Assembly (NCBI RefSeq): GCF_030272615.1
Contig: NC_081415.1
Span: 265,951,925-266,015,924 of the forward strand
DNA: 64,000 bases
Source: Cryptomeria japonica
Lineage: Eukaryota > Streptophyta > Pinopsida > Cupressales > Cupressaceae
Reading direction: 5' to 3'
Position 1 is the first letter of the stretch. Every line of letters begins with the position of its first letter. The notes under the pieces were generated by a model. The model was not told the DNA's origin. It did no database searches and worked only from the letters and a program-made list of their open reading frames with translations. Shown one piece after another: positions 34,676 to 45,745 of the stretch. A program made the position numbers and the translations under genes.

Positions 34676-35632
34676 TCTAGTTCTCTCCCTTCCTCTCCAC
34701 CTCTCTCTCCATCACCGCTTACCCATCTCCCTTTATAAACTTTCTCCTTTGTTTATCTCTCCTATCACCTCCTTATCTTCCAAAAACTCTAGACCTATTA
34801 CTCTCCCTTTCTTCTCTCTATTTGTTCTCTCTCTCCCCTCTCTTGGTATCTCCTATACTCTCTCCCTCTCTTTCTCACCTTCCCTTCTTATATCCATATC
34901 TATCCTTCCTTCCCCCCTCCATCTCTCTTCTCCTCCTATTGTTTCTTTCCACTATCTCTTTGTTCTCTTGATCACTACCTATCCCTCCCAACCTCTCTCT
35001 CCATACCTATTTTTATCTCTTATTTTCTTCTCTCTCTCTCCCTCACCTATCTACCTCTTCCCTCTCTAGGTCTCTCAATCACTCCCTATCCACCTCTCCC
35101 TCTCTTCTTAAATCTATCTTTCTCTTTATTCTTCCCTCTCTCCTCTTCTCTCTCCCTCCCCTCTCCAGGTCATCACCTCTCCCTCCCCAATATAGTATTT
35201 AGATAATAGGTTGTAGGATATAAGATTTGTGATATAAGGCACAAGATTGATGGTACATAGTTTAGGGAACATAGGGTTGAGGATAGTGGTTGTATTGATT
35301 CCTCCCTCTATCTCTCCATCTTCCTCTCTCTCTTTCTCTCTCTTCTCTCTCACCTCTCTCTCTCCATGAACCATGGTCTCTCCCTCTCTCTATATATCCC
35401 CCTTCCTTACCCTCATATATATCTTCCTCCCCTACTCTCTGATACTCTCTCTCTCCCCTCTCTCCATTATCTAGGTCATCACCTCTTCCTCCTAGCCTCT
35501 CTAGAGCTCCTTCTCTTTCCTTTCTAAGTTTCTCCCTCCTCTCTCCACCTCTATACCACTCCATATATGTCTCATTAGGCACCTCTCTATGCCCCTGTAT
35601 ATATGTCTCCCCTCTCTCTCCCATATAGAATA
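34676..35632. repeat. Two long polypyrimidine tracts (CT-rich) with a repeated spacer
   Basis: Almost pure C and T on the plus strand occupies 34676-35188 and about 35300-35628, with words such as CTCTCTCC and CTCCCTCTC. The tracts are separated and followed by a non-pyrimidine spacer (about 35190-35295 and 35629-35695) that shares ACAAGATTGATGG and AGGGTTGAGG, so tract plus spacer is duplicated. A phrase like TCTAGGTCATCACCTCT recurs near 35165 and 35471. The long frames on both strands are compositional artefacts. Confidence 0.85.
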
Positions 35633-35695
35633 GGGTATAGGATACAAGATTGATGGAACATTGTTTAGGGTAGATAGGGTTGAGGGTAGCACAAT

Positions 35696-36841
35696 GGTAT
35701 TTGGTTCGGTTGGCTATAATTGTCTTTTCAAGTACTGGGTCCTACTCAGAAAATAAAGCACTTTTCATGAAGCCTCACTAATCAAGAAAAACACACCATG
35801 ATCCTAATATAATTTGTAAATGGCACAACTTAGAGGTATTGATACAAACATGAAGAACATATAATATGTGTTGGCGTATTTAGAGAACTTCTTTGTGAAA
35901 TACTGTATATGTGGAAAAAAAGTAGAAATCAATACTTTCAATGACAACTTGATCAAGTAAATGATAAAATCAGTAAAAATGAATGATACGTTTATGCCCA
36001 AATTTAAAAATGGTTTGGAGTAAAGTTCAATTCATGTACGAAAACTGCAGACTTAATTTCTTAGACTGAATGACACATTTATGCCCAAGGTAATCGATTA
36101 TCAGTAGAAGATCAAGACAACATAAATAAATTATTTTCATGATGAACTTAAGTACAAATGAAGATTTTGTTAACTCTTCTAGATTCACTTTCTTTGAATT
36201 GCAAGCTTCTCATCATGTGCAATTATACGGATTTGGTTTTTCATAGATAAATATACTTAAGATACAACTATAGAATAAGGCAATTTATCTGAAGAAACAT
36301 TTGTTTAAGTTAGAGATGCTTCTTATGCCATCTCACTTAACTGAAACGTTGTACACACATGAAAACAAAATGGAAATAATGTTGCATGTATTGTATTGAA
36401 TAAGATGCCTTTTACTTTTTAACTTTCAAATCCACAACTTGCACATTTGCCATGTATGAAAGAATGAAATTTGATTGGTGCCTTGAATTTTTTTTTCATA
36501 AATAGTAACAATATCAGTGGCCTTTTCAGATATTATATTATCTCTGAAAGGAGTTTTTTCTCAAAAGCATGAATAATTTTTTGCAACTGACAATTTAACA
36601 TCAAATATGATTGAATTTGTTCAGATGGCGAGCTGTAAGTGTAAAATCATTGTGGATACTTATATTATTCAACCTTATTCTCTATCCATTTGTGCCTTTG
36701 ATAATGTTGGTAGATAATCGCTAGGTACAATAACTTGCCCATTAAGGTAGGTCTCAATATTTTACTTACACCTATCCATATCCCCTATACCCTCACATAT
36801 AATCTTCTCCTACGAAGACCTTGGATTCATCGTATGCACAT
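35696..36841. other. Intergenic DNA left of copia C, no gene seen
   Basis: No coding frame, RNA gene or repeat was recognised on either strand. Confidence 0.45.
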
Positions 36842-38347
36842 TGTTGGCATATGTGCAGAGTATGTTGACATGATGATATTGTATGTTGTCATTGATGTCA
36901 ATATGTTGAAGGGTGAACCAGTATATTGAAGCTAAGCAACTGGCAAAGTGAACCGGTATGATGTTGTGAACCGGTATATGTGAAATAGTGAAGCGGTACG
37001 TTTGTCTAAGTGAACCAGTATGTTGGAATGTAAACCAATATATGAAACTTTTTCTATCAAGGTTTAATATGGTATGACTACCGATTGGTAGTTTCAGCTT
37101 CAGGGTTTCTGGTTGATGTGTTCCAAGCCTATGTAATTCAACTAATGACATCATGTGATGAGTTAGCATTGTAATGGAGATCAGATCATGTTGTCACGTC
37201 AGCCTTATACGCGTGAAGGATCTTGCATGAAGGAGATTGATCCTATCTACCTCGAGAATGTGCGAAGTCTCTGCAAATGGAGGAGAACGCATGATGGATT
37301 ATCACCTCCAAGAAGTAGTAAAGAACGAATGATGGAGAACATCTTGAGATCTATTCAAGACCGTTGTATTCAAAGCAAAGTGTTCAATAATCCAGATTGA
37401 ACCGACTGAATTGCTCAACCTAAATGTTTAGGGTTTAGGGTTTATGCTACTGACCTATCTATTTCCTATAAGGTCGATGTTGTGTTTCATGTTGAGGTTG
37501 TTGGCAAATGTTGTGTGTGTATCTAAGTACAGAGATACGTGATTCTTGCAAGACTAGATAAGAGAATTGATACCTGTAGAGTGTGTGTGCAGAAGGAAGG
37601 AACTAAAGTGGATCTGCATTGGCATTGAGTTCTATTACTAGATCATTGTAATACCTGTTGATCTCTAACCACTTCAATAGTTGGAAAATCCCTTAATAAG
37701 GTAGCTTTAACCAGCTTGTTGTAAATCCTTTAATAGGGTGACTCAAAACCATTGAGTTCATAAAATCCTCTAACAAGGTAACCTTTAACAGGGTTTAACC
37801 CTTAACCGGGTATTCTAGCCATCCCTTAACCAGGTGATCCCTAGCAGGATCGGTTCCTAACAAAACCTGTTGTAATAGTCTTTAACTAGACTAGGCTCCT
37901 AACAGAGAGGACTTCTAAAGAGTTCAAGAATAGCTTGTGGGTATTCATCCCCACTGTGGTTTTTCCCAGTTGGGTTTCCACGTGAAAAATATGTGTCTCA
38001 TGTGTGATGCCTTTTTCATGTGATGCTTTTCTATTTTCTGTTAAGTGGTGAATCATGTTGAACTAGCAAGTTATTATACTTCTAATAGTAAAATACATGT
38101 TTATGCATAAGGGTAAAGTGGAAATGAGGTATTAGGTTGAGTGGAAAGCAAAGTGTTATCGGTTTATATCTTTCACAGTCTCATTGTGTTTAACCGATAG
38201 TAATCTGGTTTAGACCGGTGTTAGTGTTTTCTAGTCAAGTGCACTCTTTGCGGTCAAACCGGTTCAGGAAAAGTTTTTGTGCTTGTACTGATTCACCCCC
38301 CCCCCTCAGTACTAGTTTGGTACTCACTATTCATCATTGAGTTATCA
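36842..38347 (+). repeat. 5' LTR of element C
   Basis: It starts TGTTGGCA and ends GTTATCA. It holds CCGGT-rich phrases and a run of degenerate short repeats like AAATCCCTTAACNAGGT (about 37683-37870). It also has the block GTGGTTTTTCCC then GGGTTTCCACGT shared with the other families (about 37947-37990), and a poly-C tract after CTGATTCA (about 38290-38306). The open frames inside it are chance. Confidence 0.92.
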
Positions 38348-38349
38348 AT

Positions 38350-38361
38350 TGGTATCAGAGC
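38350..38361 (+). other. Primer binding site of element C (initiator tRNA-Met)
   Basis: TGGTATCAGAGC, two bases after the LTR end, is the same site as in B, D and E. Confidence 0.92.
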
Positions 38362-38418
38362 ATCCTCCAGGTCCTCTGTGTTGTAAGCTTAACTGCTTGA
38401 GGTAAAGATCCTACTCTA

Positions 38419-39193
38419 ATGATGAAGAGGGAAGGTCCAAAGTTCAATAGAGAGAACTTTAAAATATGGAAGGATAGAATGAAGATATACATCAGAAGCA
38501 TGGGTGCTCAACATTGGAGCTATGTTGAGAATGCTTATGTTATCCCTACTAGTACTCCCACCGACGATCAAAAGAGAGAGATTCAGGAGAATGGGCAAGT
38601 CATGGAAGCCCTTATTAGTAGTTTATCTGACATTGAGTTTATTGATGTTCAAGATAAAGAATCCCAAAGAAGTATGGGATTCCCTTGAGAATATCTATGG
38701 CGATGATGAGCATGTGAAACAAGCTAAGGAAGAAAGCCTTAGGGGAAAGTTCGAAGACATGCAGATGGTTGAAGGAGAGACCATTCAACAATATGGAATA
38801 AGAATCAAAACTTTTGTTGGAGATATCAAGAGAACAGGTGGTAAAATGGAAGATTCCACTATTGTTAGCAAATTTTTGAGATCCTTATTACCGGTCTATG
38901 CAATAAGGGTTGCTGCTATTCAGGAGTTGAGGTCTGTAGACAAGACAAAGGTATCCCTAGACTCCATCATTGCAAAGTTAACATCTTATGAACTAAATAA
39001 TTATGATGGTAGTATTCAGAAGATTGAATCAGCCTTCAGAGCATCTGTTGCACCATCTAGAAAAGGAAAAGAAGCAAGCACGAGTGGTGAACCAAGACAG
39101 AGCAGAGAAATGGATGATAAGGAGATCCTGATGGAATTTGAAGCTCTTCTTTCCAAGAGACTTCCTAAGGGAACTGGTAAATACAAAGGTAAG
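38419..39193 (+). pseudogene. Gag of copia element C, frameshifted and cut by element D
   Basis: It starts at ATG 38419. It reads a UBN2-type copia gag (KFNRENFKIWKDRMKIY, then VWDSLENIYGDDEHVKQAK, then LRGKFEDMQMVEGE) and ends in the basic stretch LPKGTGKYKGK just before the zinc knuckle. The frame changes between about 38650 and 38670, after which it stays open to 39193. There element D enters. The target sequence resumes at 45741, where the zinc-knuckle region is also degraded. Gag would form the particle and bind genomic RNA. Confidence 0.88.
39189..39193. repeat. Target duplication of element D, left copy (GTAAG)
   Basis: GTAAG before the D terminus TGTTAGG corresponds to ATAAG at 45741-45745 after the other terminus CCAACA, four of five bases matching. 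Confidence 0.75.
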
Positions 39194-39998
39194 TGTTAGG
39201 ATTCCCACAGATACTAAGAGGGGGGGGTGAATCAGTATCTAACCAGTTATAATATTTTCTTGACTTAAGACATGTAAAGCATATTAATATTGTATATCGG
39301 TAAACAAGAAATAATGTAGTAAACAAAGATAACAGCAACCGCATGAGAAACACACCATAACATAGTAGTTTAATGAGGAAACCTAGTGTGGAAAAAACCT
39401 TGGTGGGATTTGTGACCCACAATATTCACTTACTGGCCAATAAGATAATATTACTACTACAAGAGGGGCTTGCACATGCAGGAAGGCCAAGTGCCTAGAG
39501 CTCACTGCTCAATTACAAAATGGGAAGTCTCACTAACCTACAAAATGGATTATATAAATCCAATGTCTTGCACTGCTTCAAAATAGCATCTACTATGCCA
39601 GATCCAGTACTGGTTTATAGCTCTGCTTCATACATAAACCCTTAACCTATAATTCGCATAATAGGTCTACCTTATTTCGCCTAATTACATTCCTTCATAC
39701 TTACATATTTGTTCTACAATGATCTCTTATATATATGAGTCATTTTATAATCTGCGAAGTCGTCTTACAATGATTTTACAATAATAAACAAAATAAATTA
39801 CAAACAAAATTCCTATCAACTTCTGTGTCGATATGCTTCCTTTCACTGCGGGTGTCAGTGGTCTGTGTGTTGGTGTAGAATCTGACTTTGCTGGTGCCGG
39901 TGGATTGCCTTGCCAGTGTCATAGGATTGTAAGGTTGCCATCAATAACAAAACCTTCAATCACTTACAATGTCTCATTGGAGTGTGCATTTGCCAACA
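39194..39998 (-). repeat. 3' LTR of element D (left on plus strand)
   Basis: The termini are TGTTAGGA and TGCCAACA on the plus strand (TGTTGGCA...TCCTAACA on the minus strand). It contains a run of eight G after TACTAAGA near 39223, the complement of the poly-C tract of the other LTRs. It also holds the shared block (about 39370-39412, reverse complement). It closely matches 44937-45740. Confidence 0.92.
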
Positions 39999-40010
39999 AT
40001 CTCCCCCTTT
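39999..40010 (-). other. Polypurine tract of element D
   Basis: On the minus strand AAAGGGGGAGAT directly precedes the LTR start. A second, similar tract (CCAAAGGGGGAGTAG) lies at about 40141-40155. Confidence 0.88.
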
Positions 40011-40181
40011 AGCATTGATGGCAATTCTCATGAGAAAAATTTAGAAGTGTATCCAAAAATTGAAGTCCAAAAATTGTTACCAAAAATGTGTGCTCCCCTT
40101 GAGCAGATGATCCCTAAGTTATTGGATTTTTCTCATACCACTACTCCCCCTTTGGCATCAATGACAAAGGTTGTCAAAGTG

Positions 40182-43100
40182 TCAATAGAGTGTGGTTTCC
40201 TGCTTCATCCTTGTAACCAATTGGTTACAATCTGAAAAAAGATCTGCCAAAACCAGATTCAAGCTCTCAATGAACTTTTTGTTGTCTTTTATTGAGGCCT
40301 CTGTCTTCTGAACTGTATTGGTGAGGTGTTGCATTTTCTCTATCGGTGTTTTCTATCCTTGAACCAGGGCATTAGATATTTCTTTCCTTAAGGTGGCGAG
40401 GTAGTCCAGTTTTGGACTTAGTCTCCATTTAAGATCCTTAGCCTTACCTTTTATTCTTTCCTTTTCTCTTTCCAGCTTTAATAGTTCTTCCTCAAAACCT
40501 GTTATCTTCTACTCAAAAACTGATAGTGAATCAGATGAGTTAATAAAATTGTCAACTAGTTGATTTATTTCCTCCTATATCTTGTTGATCTTCTTGTCTA
40601 TATCAACTGTCAAAAAGTTAGTCTTACAAGTATCTCTGTACAAAGTTTTGAATTCCTTTAATGTGCTACATAATTCCAATAGAAGTGTGTCAAACTACCT
40701 TGTACACTTCTTTATTTCTTCCTCAAGGAATTTGTGTTTTTCCTTCTCTAATATCTCCTTGAATGCTTCCTCCTTTATTTGTTCAACTGTCACAGTGTTT
40801 TCAGTAATATACTTAGACAAAGTGTCAAGTTGACTCAAAGAATCTTTATTATCCACATTACATTTTGGAGCTATCATCTTCAGAATTGGAATTGTATCAT
40901 CTATAGCCTTGTATGCTTGTGAGCTATAATCTGTTATTTTCTTTATGGAGTCCAAAATAACTTCTATTACATTAGTTGATTTGAATCCTGCAGTTGAAGT
41001 GCCAACACTCTGTATCCCACCAATGGGAGCAATATCCTTGCTTGTGGTGACCTTTGGTAGGTCAGTTTGTGTTTCCATTTCCTTAAGCAAAGGTTTGTCT
41101 TGCTCAACTGATGCCGGTGGTATTGACTCTGTGTGAACTTGTTGCGGTGATGGAGCCTTTTTCTCTTCTTGTTTTTCCGTGTTACCATCTGTCAGTTTAC
41201 CTTCTGTGTTATCTATTATATGTGCCTCACTAGCCATATCTATCTTTCCAGTTGTGTCCTTATCTACCACAATGTTAACTTTCTAAGTATCAATGTCAAC
41301 TGTGTATAACACCTCAGAGTTTGGATTAGTGTCCTCTTGTGGTATCTCCATACTCTCATTAGCCGATTGACTTTCAATTATAACTACCGGTGGAGTATTC
41401 AGAGGCGGTGGGGATAAGTTGTCTTTTGTTTTTATGCTCGGAGGTCCACCAACCTTGCCTTTACCCTTATCCTTATATTTCTGATATACTTTGATAGGTT
41501 TAGGATTTCTATACTCTTCCTGCTTTTCTTTCTCAACAAGGAATATGTCCCATGCATTAGCAGTTTCCTCTGCAACCTCATTTACTCTACCAACCATAAG
41601 TGCTACATGTCGGTGTGCAATTGAGAATACTGTTCGGTTATCCTCTGAGATCATATCATCTATCTCCTTTGGTGAGTTAACAGGATAAACAACAAGTAGT
41701 TTCTCAATTTTTATTTTCTTGTCAAGCTCTACAACAGCTTGCCTTCTAGCTTCAAGTCTCTTAAATAGCTCTACTGGTAATTCATCTACAACTTGCATCA
41801 AAAATTTCTTATAGATATCCAAGTGTAGAATTACACTGTTTTCAACTTTCTCCTTGTCATCAACTAATAATGTATCATATAATTTGTTGATGTTTTTCAG
41901 CTATCCATCCTCTGTTATTTCATCTAGTAGTTTGTCAATTGGAGCAATGTTTTGTTGAGTCTTTTTCTTTGGTGTTAACTTTTTCTTCTTTGGAGTTGTC
42001 TTCTTAGCCAGGGGCCTTACCACCTATTGTTTTTGTCTGGTTCTTCTAGGCAAAGGTGTGGATACTGGTGAAGGTTCTCTTTTCCTCACAACTCTTTTAA
42101 ATGCAATTGGCACGTCACTTTCTGAAGAAGTTGCTACCAGTGAAAGGTGAGTTTCTAGTTGTTGTGCTTGTAACTCATCTTTACTGATACTGGTTTGTTT
42201 AAGTACATCTTCTTTGATAGCCTTTGCTTGCCTAGATCCTCTTCTTACTATTGCTTCTACCTTCTTTACTCTTTTCTTTGATTGAATTTGATTCTCAATA
42301 GTCTCAGCACTGCCAAATACCTCTTCTTTTGGTTCCTTAGGTGCTTCCAGAAGGGCTTTTGCATATGTTTCAATTATATTGTCATCAGTCTCATAACCCA
42401 TTTCAGTAACCCAAATGGTTCTTGGGACAACTGCCTCCATCCAAATCTCATCCTTCTTAATAACAAAGCATATTTCATCCTTATACTTATCTACAATTGC
42501 TTGTGAAAGTTTGACTCTAGTATTCATCTGGGCCTTTAATGCCTGAAAGTACCCATTTATATTCTTTTCTCTGTTTTCACCCATGTTGTGCAATAAATCA
42601 AACAGTTGTTTTCCTACCAGTATGTCAAAACCTAGATTTTTGTTGCCAATACCGAGCACCTGTTTTGTTATGTGTAGCATTAAATAGACAAGTAGGTTAC
42701 CAAATCTAAATGTCCCCTTTTTGTCTTTCTTGATTTTTCCAAGATTATCAATCAGTTCATCCTTCAACCATTCACACACATTTATTTTTGCATTATCCTT
42801 GATCATATCATAAGCACACTTTATGCATAAACTAGAAACTAAGTTTAAGATGTTTGCATGTGTTGTTTTATACCCTAAAATCATGCTAATGAATCTGACA
42901 TTGATGTCGGTTACATCATTCACTCTTAAAGATCTTTTGTCAGCTGTTGCACCTGTTAGGTTAGTCACTAGGCCATTTGAGACCTTCTTTGTCTTATTAG
43001 GTCTGTTACCGGTGGAGGGTAACCCTATCACAGCCTTTACTACCTCTTTAGTTATTTTGCGAACTGACTCTAACCAGAAAAATTCACCATGAACCCTGCT

Positions 43101-43448
43101 TAAAAATATCCTTATAACATCCTTAGGGAATTCCGGAATACTGAGGATTTCAGTGAATCCTAGGGTTTCAACTATTTTGTGTTTAGGTTTCACATTACCG
43201 AAACCATCACAAATTATAGTCTTATACATGTTCTTAATTTCCTCATCACCTAATTCTTCTATGTGACAATGAATGTACATTCTAGGATCTTCTACAAAAA
43301 CTACTCCTTTGGGAATTTGAGAAAATGCACCAACATTATCATCCTTCTTAGCTATTTTAGGAACTAATTGAAATACAGGCCTAGGGCATTTGATTACTTC
43401 GACTACAGTAGGGTTTGCTATGAATTCAGGTATAGAAGAAGATGCCAT
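40182..43448 (-). pseudogene. Element D ORF2, unknown protein of about 1,088 codons with a few stops
   Basis: I do not recognise this protein. From ATG 43448 (MASSSIPEFIANPTVVE) one frame runs to TGA 40182-40184 without a frameshift. It is open for 474 residues and then broken by stops at 42024, about 41905, 41283, 40695, about 40580, about 40515 and about 40360. At least two fit CAG or CAA changed to TAG or TAA. The first ~400 residues look globular, with IPKGVVFVEDPRMYIHCHIEEL, VVKAVIGLPSTGNRP, LGYKTTHANILN and WMEAVVPRTIWVTEMGYE. A Lys/Pro-rich part follows (SPVSTPLPRRTRQK, KDKGKGKVGGPP). The C-terminal third has a conserved IKKITDYSSQAYKAIDDTIP block and strong coiled-coil character. Copy E is colinear and similar at protein level. 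No protease, integrase, RT or RNase H motif is present. The phrase before GLPSTG faintly recalls plant mobile domain proteins, but this is weak. Confidence 0.8.
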
Positions 43449-43752
43449 GATTATAAATACCTTTCTCTGCCTTAGGAATGATTGATTATTGAATTGCTTT
43501 GCTACTTTGCTCGAAATGTCTTTGCTCAGAATTTTCGCACTCTTCAAATGTTTGAATGCTCGGTGAAGTAGAATGGAGCCAAAAACACTGATTTATAATG
43601 TTAATTTTGCCAACCACCACATTTAATGCTTGCCAGTTAAGTAATCACTTAACTTATCTGCCGGTATAGAAGTAATTTCAACTTCTCACCATCAACCGAG
43701 GGAATAATAGCATGTTTCACATTTGATTGCCAAACCCTCAAAGAAATTTTCT

Positions 43753-44865
43753 TCAGTTAGATGAAGACTCTCCTGCCAGTGGAGTGTTACTTTCTTCTGC
43801 CGATGGAGGAGTATTCCTATCAACATTTAGTTCTGATTTCCTGATCCATTGTTTTGAGAATTCCTGCTTTACTTCTTCAACCTTTTCTTTACCTTTCAAA
43901 CTAGCACCATTGTTGTTTACCGGTGAGAACTTCCTTCTACAAAATTTAGCAATATGTCCAATTTTGTTATAGGCATAACAAGTCACATTATTTTTCTGAG
44001 TAGCTTTCCCATAACCTATGTCGGTTTGTGTTCTGCATTGATTAGATAAGTGTCCAAATCTTCCACAAACATAACATCTCACATTCATTCTGCAATTTTC
44101 AGAATTATGACCAATTTTGTTGCATTTTGAACTTTGACTGGTGGGTGTATTGGTATTTTGATAATTTCTAGATCTACACTGATTTGCTCTATGACCATAC
44201 TTGTTACAATTAAAGCATTTGCCATTAAATTTATAAGCAGTAGGTTGTCTTACCAGTTTGCCATGATCCTGTGTATTTGCAGTACCGGAGCTTTCACCAG
44301 CTTCAAAGCCAAGACCATTAGTGTCACCATTAGGTTTCTGATTCTTCAACAAGTCACCAAGTTCTTCTGAGCTTTTCTTGAATTTTTCTTTGTGTTGATT
44401 TGCAGCAGCCAGTTCTCCTTCCAAGATACCTTTTTGTCTCATGAGTTCATTTGAGTCATTATGTGCATGCATCAAATCTATCTTCAACATATCATTTTCA
44501 TAACTAAGTCTTGTGTTTTCATTTGCAACATCATTCAATCTTCTAGTCAAGTCTTCTTCATTCTTCTTTCTATCTTCAATTTCTTTATAAAATCTCATAG
44601 TCATATCCTGCATCTTATTCTTTGTTGTCATGTTTTCTTGTTTCATCTTATTCATCAGATCACTAAGAGTTTCCTTTTCATCATTCTCATTTTGCATCTT
44701 TTCACAAAGTTCTCTTCTCTTGTTTCTTGAAATGGTAAGATTTTCTTGAAGTGCTTGAATAATATCCTGTGCAGCTTTTAGATCATCTTCAAGTTTTATA
44801 TTTTTCAATTTTTTTGCATCATAGTCTGAGAGAGCTCCTTCTAATTGCTTTAGCAAGTTTTCCAT
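43753..44865 (-). CDS. Element D ORF1: coiled-coil protein with CCHC zinc knuckles (gag-like)
   Basis: It is open from the primer site region and the first ATG is at 44865, giving about 370 residues and a stop at 43753-43755. The first two thirds are highly charged heptad-rich coiled coil (LKQLEGALSDYDAKKLK through LRRLNDVANENTRL-like segments). Then come four CCHC-type units. The first (CFNCNKYGHRANQC) and third (CYVCGRFGHLSNQC) are intact. The second has lost its first Cys (SSKCNKIGHNSENC, intact in copy E) and the fourth its second Cys (CYAYNKIGHIAKFC, His in copy E). Zinc knuckles point to RNA binding and the coiled coil to assembly, as in a gag protein, but the copia UBN2 gag domain is not evident. 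A 305-base spacer in another frame separates it from ORF2. This is the best preserved coding frame of the D/E family. Confidence 0.8.
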   Translation of the reverse strand: MENLLKQLEGALSDYDAKKLKNIKLEDDLKAAQDIIQALQENLTISRNKRRELCEKMQNENDEKETLSDLMNKMKQENMTTKNKMQDMTMRFYKEIEDRKKNEEDLTRRLNDVANENTRLSYENDMLKIDLMHAHNDSNELMRQKGILEGELAAANQHKEKFKKSSEELGDLLKNQKPNGDTNGLGFEAGESSGTANTQDHGKLVRQPTAYKFNGKCFNCNKYGHRANQCRSRNYQNTNTPTSQSSKCNKIGHNSENCRMNVRCYVCGRFGHLSNQCRTQTDIGYGKATQKNNVTCYAYNKIGHIAKFCRRKFSPVNNNGASLKGKEKVEEVKQEFSKQWIRKSELNVDRNTPPSAEESNTPLAGESSSN

Positions 44866-44922
44866 CTCTACTGGTGTCAAAATCTTCCTCAAGCTGTTAG
44901 ACTTCTAAAAATAGGGGACCAA

Positions 44923-44934
44923 GCTCTGATACCA
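44923..44934 (-). other. Primer binding site of element D (initiator tRNA-Met)
   Basis: The plus strand reads GCTCTGATACCA, so the minus strand has TGGTATCAGAGC two bases after the 5' LTR end. It fixes the orientation of the element. Confidence 0.92.
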
Positions 44935-44936
44935 AT

Positions 44937-45740
44937 TGTTAGGATTCCCAAAGATATTGAGAGGGGGGGTGAATCAGTATCTAACCAGTTATAATATTTT
45001 CTTAACTTAAAACATGTAAAGCATATTAATATTGTATACCGGTAAACAAGAAATAATGCAGTAAACAAAGATAACAACAACCACATGAGAAACACACCAT
45101 AACATAGTAGTTTAATGAGGAAACCCGGTGTGGAAAAAACCTTGGTGGGATTTGTGACCCACAATATTCACTTACTGGCCAATAAGAGAATATTACTGCT
45201 ACAAGAGGGGCCTGCACATGTAGGAAGGCCAAGTGCCTAGAGCTCACTGCTCAATTACAAAATGGGAAGTCTCACTGACTTACAAAATGGATTATATAAA
45301 TCCAATGTCTTGTACTACTTCAAAATAGCATCTACTATGCCATATCCAGTACCGGTTTATAGCTCCGCTTCATACATATACCCTTAACCTATAATTCGCA
45401 TAATAGGTCTGCCTTATTTCACCTAATTACATTCCTTCATACTTACATATTTGTTCTACAATGATCTCTTATATATATGAGTCATTTTATAATTTGCCAA
45501 GTCGGCTTACAATGATTTTACAATAATAAACAAAATAAATTACAAACAAAATTCATGTCAGCTTCTGTGTCAGTATGCTTCCTTTCACTATTGGTGTCGG
45601 TGGTCTATGTGTCAGTGTAGAATCTGACTTTGCTGGTGCCGGTGGATTGCCTTGCCAATGTCATAGGATTGTAAGGTTGCCATAAATGACAAAACCTTCA
45701 ATCACTTACAATGTCTCATTGGAGTGTGCATTTTCCAACA
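44937..45740 (-). repeat. 5' LTR of element D (right on plus strand)
   Basis: It matches 39194-39998 along its full length with scattered, mostly transitional differences. The termini are TGTTAGGA and TTCCAACA on the plus strand. It is followed by ATAAG (45741-45745), the other copy of the target duplication. Confidence 0.92.
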
Positions 45741-45745
45741 ATAAG

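Larger units (their letters stand above)
39194..45740 (-). mobile_element. Non-autonomous LTR retrotransposon D (no pol domains), nested in C gag
   Basis: The element of 6,547 bases has LTRs at 39194-39998 and 44937-45740. Read on the minus strand the order is: 5' LTR, primer site for initiator tRNA-Met (44923-44934), ORF1 with coiled coil and zinc knuckles (44865-43753), a 305-base spacer, ORF2 of about 1,088 codons (43448-40182), polypurine tract (40010-39999) and 3' LTR. I see no protease DSG, integrase HHCC/DDE, RT or RNase H motif anywhere. A second copy (E, 51145-57808) has the same plan. Priming site, polypurine tract and LTR block match the neighbouring copia elements, so mobilisation in trans by such an element is plausible but inferred. 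Confidence 0.9.

Noticed and set aside
34749-35069. Open frame of 106 codons rich in Ser, Pro and Leu, and Arg/Glu-rich frames on the other strand (35126-35692)
   Set aside because: They are products of the polypyrimidine tract: such DNA lacks stop codons in several frames. No domain is recognisable.
35700-35765. tRNA-like phrase GGTTCGGTTGGCTATAATTG
   Set aside because: No cloverleaf could be built and no paired boxes at proper spacing, A tail or target duplication were found.
37188-37400. 70-codon frame in the C LTR
   Set aside because: The same region of the 3' LTR (about 49650-49860) carries stops and the frame is not conserved, so it is not a gene.
40582-44730. Plus-strand frames opposite the D ORFs (and 52448-56825 opposite E)
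   Set aside because: They are antisense shadows of ORF1 and ORF2. Ser/Phe-rich composition is the complement of Lys/Glu-rich coding sequence.
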